DNA of 64,000 nucleotides, taken from positions 87,978,107 through 88,042,106 of the forward strand of contig OY720344.1 in NCBI GenBank assembly GCA_963082975.1. Reading direction: 5' to 3'. The notes under the pieces were generated by a model that saw only the letters and a program-made list of their open reading frames with translations, searched no databases and had not been told where the DNA came from. Below are positions 11,635 through 21,968 of this stretch, piece after piece (within the stretch, counting starts at the first letter, position 1; the number at the start of each line of letters is the position of its first letter). The translations under genes and the position numbers were made by a program. The stretch is from Labia minor. Taxonomy: Eukaryota > Arthropoda > Insecta > Dermaptera > Spongiphoridae.

Positions 11635-13337
11635 AAAATAACCACAAAAGCTTTAATAAATAAATTAATACATTTATAATCAACTGCATATTCCATTACC
11701 CCTTAATTAATTATATACTTTTTTTTTCTTTTTTTATTATTTTCTTCTAAATAAATGAATATTTAATTAATTTTAAAAATAAAAACATAGTAAATATTTC
11801 TATCCCTTTATCTGTGTTGGTACTTAACTCCGAATATTCCTAAATCTGATCATGCTTTATCCAATCGTTATTCTCTCCGAATTCCCGCTTTGTATAATTT
11901 GACTACAGAGAACCACTCTTAAAAATTGGTATTAAACTAACATCTCACTCAATGTAACCATAAACCTCTAGCTATGTGTGAATATGGATAGAACTCCTGG
12001 TTATGCAGTCTTTACCACATGTATAGTATGGGTGTAAGAAGAACAATTAATATATTAATTTTTATAAAATTCATAATCAATAATATATTAATTCTCAATT
12101 CCTTAAGAAAATTTAATTTTTTCGTTTTGTAGAATATTAAATTAGTACTCTTTCTCTACTCTCAATATTTTAATAGATAAATAATCTAATTAATTAAAAA
12201 ATATATTAGAATAAATATTCAAATAAAGCATAAAAACTGGTGTTCCTTGTTTTTAAATAAATAAACAAAAAATTAAATTAATTATTCATGAGAATAAGAA
12301 AGCGTCTACGTACATCATTTTGCAATGATAATATGATCACCCTACACTATCATAATTTACAAATTCATTTAAAATTGATAAATTTGCATTCTTGCCCACC
12401 CCACCCCCCCTAACCACCAAGGTTTTCTCAAAATAAAATAATTTCAATAATGAATTTAAAAAAAAATATTTCGAAAAAATTAAAATTTATAAAATGACTT
12501 TTAATAATTTTTGTTTTATTGATATATTACTTACTTATATTTATTACTTATATATATATACATTTATATATACAATTATAAATCATTTTTAATTATGATA
12601 TTTGAATACCATTTCGCTTAAAATTTGGATTTGATTTAAAATCTATTCAAAATAACCATTCATTATAAAAAAATAATATTTGTGTTTTATATTATTTGAT
12701 TATTATTTATAATAAATTGCTTGAGATCGCTCTCCGCTCTCCTAACCCCTTTCTTCGCTGCCTCGCCACACCTGCCTGCCAGAGCGCCTTGAACGAACGC
12801 ATTCAGTTGCCTCCCATTCTCTATGCAGTGTAAGGCAATAAGCGGCCTCTCCACCAAAATCATTCGTCATTTAAGAATTAATTGAAAATTTATTTATTTT
12901 TATTAATTAAATTTACGATTTTATTAGCGAACTTAAAAAAAATATTTCAATAAAAATTAAATTTCATAAAATGCATTTTTATAACTTTGTACAGATAAAT
13001 TAATATATTTTTAAATTTTTCATTCAAATCTTTGAAAAGAATTAATTGTAAACTTAAATATTCTTTCAATTCGATTTAGGATTTTATTAATTCAATTTTA
13101 TTATAAGTCTTTTTTTGTATAAAATTTATTAAAAGTATAAAACATCATATATAAGATTTAATATTTTCTAAATATACTTATTTAGATGTTTTTTTCAATC
13201 ATCTTTAAGATGTTAGAAATATTTTCCAATATATTATTAAATTTTAAATATTTATTAGAGATTTTCTTCATTTACATAATAATTAATCTACGGTGTTTAT
13301 TTTCAGAATTCATACAATAAATAAATTTAAAATAATA
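11635..13337. other. AT-rich DNA with a GC-rich patch at 12725-12865
   Basis: The patch (GAGATCGCTCTCCGCTCTCC, then CGCCACACCTGCCTGCCAG) stands out but shows no frame or second copy. The rest is AT-rich without supported features. Confidence 0.45.
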
Positions 13338-13475
13338 CTAACTGATCCGAGCGCCTTCGGCGCTCTCCACACCTAGACGGGGGCTCCGCCCCCTGTACCC
13401 CCCGAGTGGTACATAGTATTTGGTTAAGAGTAGTAAAAGGTTTTCATCCATTTTGTTTCAATCAGTATATTACAT
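13338..13475 (+). repeat. Double-hairpin GC-rich repeat (family H), copy 2
   Basis: Stem 1 GAGCGCC/GGCGCTC with loop TTC; stem 2 GGGGGC/GCCCCC with loop TCC; tail ATCAGTATAT. Very similar to copy 1. Confidence 0.8.
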
Positions 13476-13589
13476 AAAACATTCATTTCTTTTTGTGTTC
13501 TTATTTATAATATATTAGATCATATATTTCAAATGAATAATAAATAAATTAAAATGAGAACTTTTAGAATAAATTATTTAATTGAATTG

Positions 13590-13760
13590 ATAACGGAATT
13601 TTGTAAATTAAACCACATATTGATATTTGTTATTGTAAATTTATTCAAAAAATACAAAAATATACACAACGTTTCGATTGCAGAAGTAGCAAATATCAAT
13701 ATGTGCTTTAATTTACAAAATTCCGTTATAAATAAAAACAACCACCAAAGCTTTAATAAT
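13590..13760. mobile_element. Penelope-like fold-back, second subfamily
   Basis: Inverted arms (13590-13681 and 13690-13729) share AACGGAATTTTGTAAATTAA and ATATTGATATTTG. The left arm, inverted, starts GCAATCGAAACGTTGTG. CCACCAAAGCTTTAATAA follows, as after the element at 11392. Confidence 0.5.
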
Positions 13761-13829
13761 TTAATATAATTGAATTGATATTTGAATATTAGAATTTAAA
13801 ATAAAAAGTGAAATATTACAATAATTTTT

Positions 13830-14076
13830 AAATTCTGAGCAAATGTCAAATTATCGCCACCAGCGCCTCTATGAGCTAGTATGGTAACTAAACTATTTTT
13901 AATTAATTAGCATTTCCTGGACACACCTTACCAATTAGCGGTTTTCTAAAGGAAGTCTGACATGCCCTGAGACCTACTGAATATACATAAAAAATTTCAT
14001 AAGAATCGGTCAAGCCGTTTCGGAGGAGTATGATTTCAAAGTTTTGTGACACGAGAATTTTATATATAAGATATAT
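13830..14076 (+). repeat. Retroelement-like 3' region (single copy here)
   Basis: ATTATCGCCACCAGCGCCTC onward, then AAATTTCATAAGAATCGGTC, AAGCCGTTTCGGAGGAGTA and the ending GAATTTTATATATAAGAT. The block resembles the 3' tails common in protostome interspersed repeats. Confidence 0.45.
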
Positions 14077-14297
14077 ATATAATATATCTATTAAAATATT
14101 TTATGTATTATTAATCGCTCCAATCAAATTTCTTGTGGTAAATCTGATTTCTTACTCTCGAATTATAAATCTACAACATCAATGAGTTGGTAAGTTAGCA
14201 TTCAGACTTAATAAAGTTGATATTTTCACTTAACAACATCTCATCCTAATTTAATAATAATTTTGTTTTATTATTTTATGGAGATATTTATTAAAAA

Positions 14298-14904
14298 GCT
14301 GGAGTGTCTCCACTCGACTATCTCGCAATTTGAATTAGATTAAATAACATTAATAACATAAATAATATAATATTTAAATTAAATTTAATTAATTATCAAT
14401 TAAAATTAATAAATAATATTTATTAAACCAGCGCATGTTTGGCTCTTTGTTGATGGCATCACGTCATGTGTTGGCGCGTGAGATTTGCAGTGTTAAAAAA
14501 TTAATTCCAGTACTTTCAGCGATTCAATCAAGCTGAAATTTTATATATAGCAGTTTTATACAATTTTTAATCATGTGAAAAACTATCAAACATATATCTA
14601 TATTTTTACGGTCACTTTAGAGGAAAAAAAATCAAAACGTTGTAGGAAATGACACTCTTCCGGTTGAACTACATTTCTCAAAAGTTGGTAGAAAACTACT
14701 AATTTTGAATAATGCCCGTATACCAAATTTCATTTTTCTAGTTAAAACCGTTTTTGCGAAATCTTGTCGACATACATACACACACACACAGAGAGACATT
14801 TTTATCAACCTTAGTGAAAATGATTCATGAACAAAACGTATAAAAACATCAAAATCTAGACATAGAAAATTTTCGTGATCGCAATACTACCTCTGGCGAG
14901 ATAG
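14298..14904 (+). repeat. P repeat (about 0.6 kb), copy 1
   Basis: From GCTGGAGTGTCTCCACTCG to CTCTGGCGAGATAG. It has ACTATCTCGC near its left edge (14317-14326) and the inverse GGCGAGATAG at its right edge, so it may be a non-autonomous DNA transposon. It also carries GTTTGGCTCTTTGTTG, GTGAAAAACTATCAAACATA, a CA-type microsatellite and AACCTTAGTGAAAATGA. Confidence 0.7.
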
Positions 14905-15900
14905 TAAATATACCATTAATTTTAAAAATGAATATTTTTGTTCTTATTTTATTGATATAATTTTCTTGTTTTGGTTACGTGAATTTGGATAAAACTTTAC
15001 CAGTGGGTTCCTTTTGCAATTCCAAACAAACTTTTCTTATGAAATTTTTTCTGGCCTCCTCTAGTTTATGTCATCAAATTTATGATTATCAGTTTTATTC
15101 ATGACAATAGTTTTCTATTTTTTTAGTTGAGAATATCTCGAGCCAAAATGAAAGTGCACATGAGGATGTCAATATCTGTTATAAATGTTAATTTCTAGTA
15201 ATTTTACTATATTTCTGTATTAAAGGGCATTTTTATGCCTATATATTACAATATAATGATATATAAAAAGATTATTAGAGAGTTTAGAATTATTTAATTA
15301 AATCCTATTAACCACTTTTATGTATATTATATAATATTCGTTTGATTTCATGATAATATAGTAATGATATTGCTAATAATAAAAATTAAGTAACAGCTGA
15401 TTATAAATTTCAATTACGAATTATTAAAATAGCTGTGATATTTAATGGTAACATCAGTTTATTCAAACCCTGGCTGGATAACAGATGGTGAATTAAATAA
15501 AAAAAAATCTCTTAGTCCTCTATTTCGAATGAGTGGGACTCCAATTGGAGTAACAACCAACCTCTAATGCTGGAAACCTCTGCATTAGGTAACAGCCCTC
15601 TAAGCTTACACTCTCTCTTTCTATATATATATATATATTGAAATTCCCTTCACGTGGATGGAATTTCGAATTATATTGTCCACTATTTAAAGGGAGGTTC
15701 TACTTGACTGGACCTGGAATGAGGACCCTTAGTTGTATAAGCATTCAACTACATACTCTCTTCGAATTCCGAATAGCGTCTAATCGGATATTGAATTATT
15801 ATTTATGCCAACCTAAGCTTAATAATCAATCACTAAATATCATTAAATTATCTCTATTGTAATTTAAACACAATTTTCATCTATTTGAAAAAAAACAATT
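14905..15900. other. AT-rich non-coding DNA
   Basis: No gene supported. A slightly richer block at 15520-15760 (AACAACCAACCTCTAATGCTG and similar) has only a short frame that I regard as chance. Confidence 0.5.
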
Positions 15901-15908
15901 GTCTAATT

Positions 15909-16200
15909 CAGTGATTCTCAACCTTCTTTTACCGCGGCACACTTTTAACGGTTTAAAAATTTGGCGGCACACAAAGAAAAAGATAAGTGTAAAAGGTTAT
16001 TTACTTTTTACCTTTTTTTTAGACCCTTATTGAAAAAATTGAAAAAAGTCGGAAATGTTTAAGAGCCTGATCGAAAAATATTTTACCTTTTTTACATACA
16101 TATAAAATAAATAAGAACTTTTTCTTAATTTGAACTTTACATTTGTAAAATTTGGCGGAACAATTTGAAAATCTCGCGGCACAGTGGTTGAGAATCACTG
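15909..16200. mobile_element. hAT-type MITE (292 bp) with perfect 8-bp target duplication GTCTAATT
   Basis: Left end CAGTGATTCTCAACC; right end, inverted, CAGTGATTCTCAACCACTG. Both continue into CGCGGCACA-like motifs. GTCTAATT flanks it at 15901-15908 and 16201-16208 and again fits nnnTAnnn. It has no coding capacity. The ends resemble those of the intact hAT element at 20858 (CAGTGGTTCTTAAA), so a related transposase could have mobilised it. Confidence 0.93.
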
Positions 16201-16261
16201 GTCTAATTATTATAAATATACAACTGGCATTTTTTCAATAAAATTAAACATATACACATAT

Positions 16262-16460
16262 CGCCGATATCAGAAGTAGTAGTGTTGAACATTCTGGCGT
16301 ATTGCGCATGCGTATATCTCGCGGTGTCGGGTCGGACACGCTCGCGCGGTGTCGGGTCGCTCTCGCTCACGCGGTGTCGGGTCGGTCACGCTCACGCGAG
16401 TTCTATACTTTTCCCCCATCCCACAAAAGTGCTCAACGCCGCTAAAGATGTTTTCACTTC
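16262..16460. other. GC-rich patch around the 25-bp repeats
   Basis: Includes GTGTTGAACATTCTGGCGTA on the left and AAAGTGCTCAACGCCGCTAA on the right, around the tandem units. Could be the core of an unidentified transposon or a CpG-rich regulatory patch. The + strand frames of 69-72 codons simply ride on the tandem repeat. Confidence 0.4.
16320..16394 (+). repeat. Three 25-bp GC-rich tandem units
   Basis: Units start CGCGGTGTCGGGTCG at 16320, 16345 and 16370, ending CACGCTCG, CTCGCTCA and CACGCTCA; a partial fourth starts CGCGAG. The block is preceded by GCGCATGCG and is far above the local G+C. Confidence 0.9.
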
Positions 16461-19151
16461 AAAAACTTTTTTTTATAATAATTATTACTATACACATTAA
16501 TCTTTTAAAAAATTTAATAATGATTATTACCAATCATTTTGATTATTTGCAAGGATAAATTAAGATATTAATTTTAGTAAAGTTAATATGAAATAATTTA
16601 AAATTTTTTTTTTTATAAATGTTTGTCAATAGCCCGGAGAAAAATGTACCTATCTGTGTTTAAAATGTTTCATCAACTGTCTTAATAGCGTGTTTCATTT
16701 GAAATCCACTATTTTTGATTCAATGCCAGTTACTCATAAATTGGCTTCAAATATCCTGATCTAAATCGTTTGTGAAGTCACGATTAAAGGTTTTTGACAT
16801 ACAAACAAAACCATTGGAAACGATTTACACGCTACATCGAATGCATTTATTGTCCTTCAAATAGTGGAGCGAGAACAAAAATAAAAACGGGTTATTTACC
16901 TACCTCACCACATAAATCATCCCTTCTCTCGTTTTCTGGGCTTTATTTAATCCCCTCTTCTCGCCCATATATCGTTTTAGTTTAAGTTTAGTGAAACACA
17001 CACCAAACCATCTTAAGAGAAAATTGATCATAATTTGTAGGTGTTAGAGTAGAATTCACATATCCTCTTTAATATGTCTCAGATTATTTTTAGATAAATG
17101 AATTAAAATTCTTCATTTATAGTATATAACGAGAATTACATTTGAGGGTTTACGATCAAAGTAGTAGAAAGTAACTTTTTTAAAAAAGGGAGATCAATGA
17201 TAGCAATCAAAACGTTGTGAATATGTTTGTATTTTTTGAATAAATTTACAATAACAAATATCAATATGTGGTTTAATTTACAAAATTCCGTTATACGTGT
17301 ATATATATTATTTAGTATAATGAAAAAATTAAAATAATGTGGTTAAACTATCTGTTTCTAATGCTGATTAAGTATCAGTGGTTTGATCAAATACATGGGT
17401 GTACAATGAAAGGGATTTTATTATGTTTGCTTGTGTTAAGTAAAAGGATGTACCCAGTTGTATATACATACCTCAACTCATTTACAAACAACAAAACATG
17501 TCCTTTAGACTGTTGGAATTCTATTGAAAATCTTTAAACTGAATAAGTTTTTAATATTGAAAGAGAGCGATTACTTAAAATTTTAAGTGAGTTAAATTAT
17601 AGGCTTTTTATATTCCTAAATTATGCATTTGATGTGCTTTGTCATCGATCTGCATTTATCATGGGGATACAGTGACAGTGAATCCTACCAGACATAGTAA
17701 ACTATATTTTAGCCCCAGAGATCAAATATAGTGGGGAAATTTATGGTTTCAACAAGTCAGAATATCAGTCCATTTATCTCAAGGTTGTTCAGTAATATGT
17801 GTGAAAGTAATATTAGTTAATTTATATATACCAATATTCCTTGCATTAATTTTGAATAAAAGGAGTAGAATAGTTTATAGAATAAAACTAGTGTGTTTAA
17901 GGAAAATAAATATTAAAAAATAAACTAACGGAATTTTATTTTAACCGAATAGATAAGTATTCATTTTATTTATATTTATTTTGAAATCTGTTCTATTCAC
18001 GAACCTATAAACATACTTTTTTGACAATGTTTACTTTTATTTAACTAATTCTTAATAGAATATTATTTTTGACAAATTCGAAAATAAATTTTAAATTCTA
18101 AAAATATTTTATCCATTTTTTGAATTACATAATTCCCCCATCTACATTCATAACACCATATTTCCATATTCATGATAAGAAAGTATGAATACTAATATTT
18201 TATATAGAATAGGTCCAGTCTTCCAGAACCTTTAATTTTCAAAGTCAAGTAGTCAAGTAGGGGTTGGGATTCTGGCAAGCTTTTCGGATTATTATATGAA
18301 TCTTTTGAAGAAATTGCTGAACAGCACTTTTTTTCGTTTAATTGAATTTATAATTTACTTATTTATAAAGTTTACATCAAATAAATGTGAAAACTGTAAA
18401 TATTTAATAAATTCGTCATTCTTTTATCAAGTTCAGAAATGCATCTATAGATATTACTTGATTAGCTTCTCAAATAACTAGCATATTCGGATGGGTTAAT
18501 TTGAACTAACTGCAACAGAACTTAGGGTATGATTGATTTGTTGATTAATTTCTAAGTTCTGACAAGAAGCGTTATTGTAGGAATCCAGTAATCTGGTCCA
18601 ATGACCATAAACGATTGTATCATTTTCATTTGATCCTCTTAGATTTATATTTACACAATATATTGCCATTTTCTCCTTTTTATTTGTTGATATAGTTCAA
18701 GTCATAAAAGATTAGAAGATATTTTCACAAAAAAAATTACGTTTTTAATAAAATTATTTTTTTCTTTATTTATTATTCTTTCTTTTAACATGTCATTTTG
18801 CATTTATTTTTATTGGGTATTTGTTTCTTTTTCTTGAATTTACGCCCTTCTATTTTAAAAAGAAATATAGTGAATAAAAATAAGAAAAAAAAAAAAAATG
18901 AAAAAAAGAGATGAAAGCAAATGTCCGTAAACTTAAATCCTAACTTTTTGCCATATTTGGTTCTTTAAATGGAAGCCTTAAACAACTGAATTATCTAAAT
19001 TGCAAGTAAGATTTAGATAATGGTTTTTACAGTTAAGTGAATTCTAAGATAAAAATATTTTTTTATATACATATACACATGTATATATAATATATTTCAG
19101 ATAGAATAAAGATACATAACTGAATATTTCAAATAATTCTAAAATTATTAA
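16461..19151. other. AT-rich non-coding DNA upstream of the KH exon
   Basis: Presumably the preceding intron of the KHDRBS-like gene. Contains a Penelope-like end (17203-17294). The 60-70-codon frames at 16794, 17337 and 18296 show no family features. The expected upstream STAR exon was not found. Confidence 0.5.
17203..17294 (+). repeat. Penelope-like terminal piece, same subfamily as 13590
   Basis: GCAATCAAAACGTTGTGAAT, TTTTTTGAATAAATTTACAA, then ATATCAATATGTGGTTTAAT and AAATTCCGTTAT; nearly identical to the inverted left arm of 13590-13681. Confidence 0.55.
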
Positions 19152-19293
19152 CCACTAGGTTCTCAGAGTACTTTCGGCGCTTTTCGCACCTAGACAGGGG
19201 GCTCTGCCCCCTATACTCCCGATGTAATACGTAGTAATTTGTTGAAAGTCTGTTTGCGAAAGGTTTTAATTCATTTTAATTCAATCAGTATAT
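19152..19293 (+). repeat. Double-hairpin GC-rich repeat (family H), copy 3, decayed
   Basis: Same order but stem 1 is broken (AGAGTACTTTCGGCGCTTTT) while stem 2 (GGGGGC-TCT-GCCCCC) is kept. Lies 265 bp upstream of the KH exon at 19558. Confidence 0.75.
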
Positions 19294-19557
19294 TTTTTCT
19301 CTCTTTGGATCTTCGTTTTCACTCATCTGTACAATTTTTCAAAATATAAAAAAATATTACTTACTTTGTTTTAGAAAATATTAATCATTTAGGAGTAATA
19401 TTCAATTTAATTTAATTTTACTTTTAATTTTATAGAATATTAGAACTTAAAATAAAAATTTAAATTTTTAATTTAATTCTATCTATGGTATATAATTATA
19501 TATTGACATATACTTATTTAATAAAAATATTAATAATTATTAATCTTTTTGTTGCAG

Positions 19558-19674
19558 TTTAATTTTGTTGGCAAACTTCTTGGGCCTAAAGGTAATTCTC
19601 TTAAACGACTCCAAGAAGAGACAATGACAAAAATGGCAATTCTTGGAAGAGGATCAATGCGTGACAAACTTAAA
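19558..19674 (+). CDS. KHDRBS: KHDRBS/STAR-family KH-domain exon (first half of KH domain)
   Basis: This 117-nt internal exon encodes 39 residues, starting [12 protein letters not shown] and ending SMRDKLK. The GPKG loop (residues 9-12) is the GXXG RNA-contact motif of KH domains, and the residues around it ([11 protein letters not shown], then GRGSMRD) are those of STAR proteins of the Sam68/KHDRBS group, which bind single-stranded U/A-rich RNA and act in nuclear splicing and RNA processing. The exon is bounded by a T-rich tract and gttgcag before 19558 and by gtaagt at 19675, both phase 0. It joins in frame to the exon at 47002. The preceding exon, which should end in the few residues before the KH strand, was not found upstream in the window. 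How and quaking relatives are less likely because the SMRDK-EEELR junction is KHDRBS-like. Family assignment is strong; the exact paralogue is open. Confidence 0.9.
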
Positions 19675-20849
19675 GTAAGTAAAATGATACATTATTCAAT
19701 TGACTTATATATTTAATTATTAATTTAAATTATTAAATTTATTAAATTAATTTACATATTAATATAAAATAAATTAAATTAAATTACCAAATAGGCTTCT
19801 GTTTGATTGCAAAGTCGCTTAATCATTTAATCAGTTTGAATGTTGAAATTTTGAAATTAAAATAATATATTTTATGTATTATTATTATTTTAATATTAAT
19901 TTATTATTTAATTCAATTTGAAATTTCAATTTAATTATCAAAAAATGATAATTTATATATATGAATTTGTATATGAATCATTAAATATCATTTTGAAGTA
20001 AATAAAATAACCTAAAAACAACTGCAAAAAGAAGGAATTATTTTCATCATGCATTTATATTTTTTTATTTTATTTATTAACTTAAATTTTAAAAAATCTC
20101 GACTAAATTAAAAATAAAAAATCTCAAATTTTTTTATTGTTTTGAAGATGAATAATTTTAATGAATGCTTTCTCTCTACTATTTAACAATTTGTTTCTGC
20201 TTGCCTTTTCATTAATAGACTAATTAATAAGTTCATTATGAGCTTTACTAGGGCGGAAAACTCTTAGTTTATGAATTATTCATCATTTATGACAAAGACA
20301 CATTACATTTACGATATGTAAATAATAAATATTGTACTCGATCGGGCAGACAAAGGGATAGTAGCCCAGGGGAGAAAAAAACTATCAAAATAGGAATTAA
20401 TAATCGACTATTATCCTTTATCATATATGATTTGACATAAAGGTAATCTTCACAAGAAGATAAATAAATTCAGTTTCATTATAACAGCATCTAGCATCGT
20501 ATTAATTTATTTATTTAAAGAAGACTATATGTACACTCCTATTTATTACAAACATAAATTTAATTAGAATTTAACATCCGAAACATTAATAATAAATAAA
20601 TTATATATACTTAGAGAAACAATATCAAACAAATTTTATTATCAGAATTAAATATGAAAAAGTTTGATAGTTAAACCAACAATATAGAAATTTAATCAAT
20701 CTGTACATTATTATGTAAATAAGTAATAAATAATTATTAAATTATTATTTGTTACATTTTGATTATTATTATTATTAGTATTATATTAAAGGATTTTTAT
20801 TATCCCAGCCCATTTATACCAAATACAAATTGTTTTATTACTTCTATTA

Positions 20850-20857
20850 GTTTAACC
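20850..20857. repeat. Left target-site duplication of the hAT element (GTTTAACC)
   Basis: Eight bases directly abutting the left terminal CAGTGG; the identical eight bases follow the right terminus at 24215-24222. Confidence 0.93.
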
Positions 20858-21322
20858 CAGTGGTTCTTAAACTGTGGTCCGCGGACCCCTGGGGGTCCGC
20901 GAAGCCTTTACTGGGGGTCCGCGGTCCTCGGAAAAAAATCATCGTAAAAATATATACATATATAAATATTTAAAGTTCATTGTTTAACTATATCCTCCTA
21001 GAGAATTACGGCTATAATTTAATACTATTAATAATACTATTTTATTTTATTAAATTGATAATTATGTCAATTAATTTTTTGTGAATAAATAAACATATAT
21101 AAAAAACTATATATAAAATTTGAATTTTCATCCATTCATTCATTTAAAATCATTTTTCGATTGTTCCTTTAAAATAACCCCTCTTAGGGGCTCGGAAGGG
21201 GAGGCATATAAGGGAATTTTCTTTCACTTTGTTATTGGGGAAAACCAGGGGAGGGGACAGTCTTACCCGGAAAAACCCAAATTGTCAGCGTCCACTCTGG
21301 GGTTTTAAACAGTTTTAAAGCA

Positions 21323-21936
21323 AATGTTAATTATAAGTTCATTTCTCAACGAGTTGTATCTTTAAATTATTTTTATTAATGTTAATTATAAGTTCATTTC
21401 TCAACGAGTTGTATCTTTAAATTATTTTTATTAATTTAATTAATTATAATTAAATTATAGCTAATAATAGTTTATTATAGCTAATAATTTTTTTTAATTT
21501 TTAGTGTAATTTGCATGATCATTATTTTATAAAAACACTAAACACATTTTGCAATTTCCCAGAAAGGCTGTTTTTGAGAGTAAGTATAAGTTAGTTTTAT
21601 GAATAAAAAATATTTATTTTAATAATATTTTAGAATCAAATTACGAAATTAATAATATTTTAGAATCAAATTACGAAATTAATAATATTTTAGAATCAAA
21701 TTACGAAATTAATAATATTTTAGAATCAAATTACGAAATATATTTATTATATAAATTAATATTCATTTAAAATGATATTAAATCATTTATTTAAAATGAT
21801 TTAAAACATTTATTAAAATGATTTAAAACATTCATTTAAAATGATATTAAAACATTCATTTAAAATCATATTAAAACATAGCTAGTAAATAATAATTCGT
21901 TATATTTATATTATATTTATATTATATTTATATTAT
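21323..21936. repeat. Tandem repeats in the 5' region of the hAT element
   Basis: Three kinds occur in succession: a 55-bp unit present twice (about 21323-21434), a 30-bp unit containing TTTTAGAATCAAATTACGAA present four times (21621-21740), and degenerate units of about 27-30 bp built on ATTTAAAATGATATTAAAAC (about 21760-21880), followed by short TTATATTATATT units to 21936. These may be subterminal transposase-binding sites or simple slippage. Confidence 0.8.
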
Positions 21937-21968
21937 TGTAGTTCAATGTTAATAAATTACTCCATAAA

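Noticed and set aside
16282..16558. Two overlapping frames of about 70 residues
   Set aside because: They ride on the 25-bp GC-rich tandem repeat, whose 25-base period shifts frame every unit; no start context or family features.
21621..21740. CRISPR-like array of 30-bp direct repeats
   Set aside because: The units abut each other with no unique spacers, in a eukaryotic transposon; it is a simple tandem repeat.
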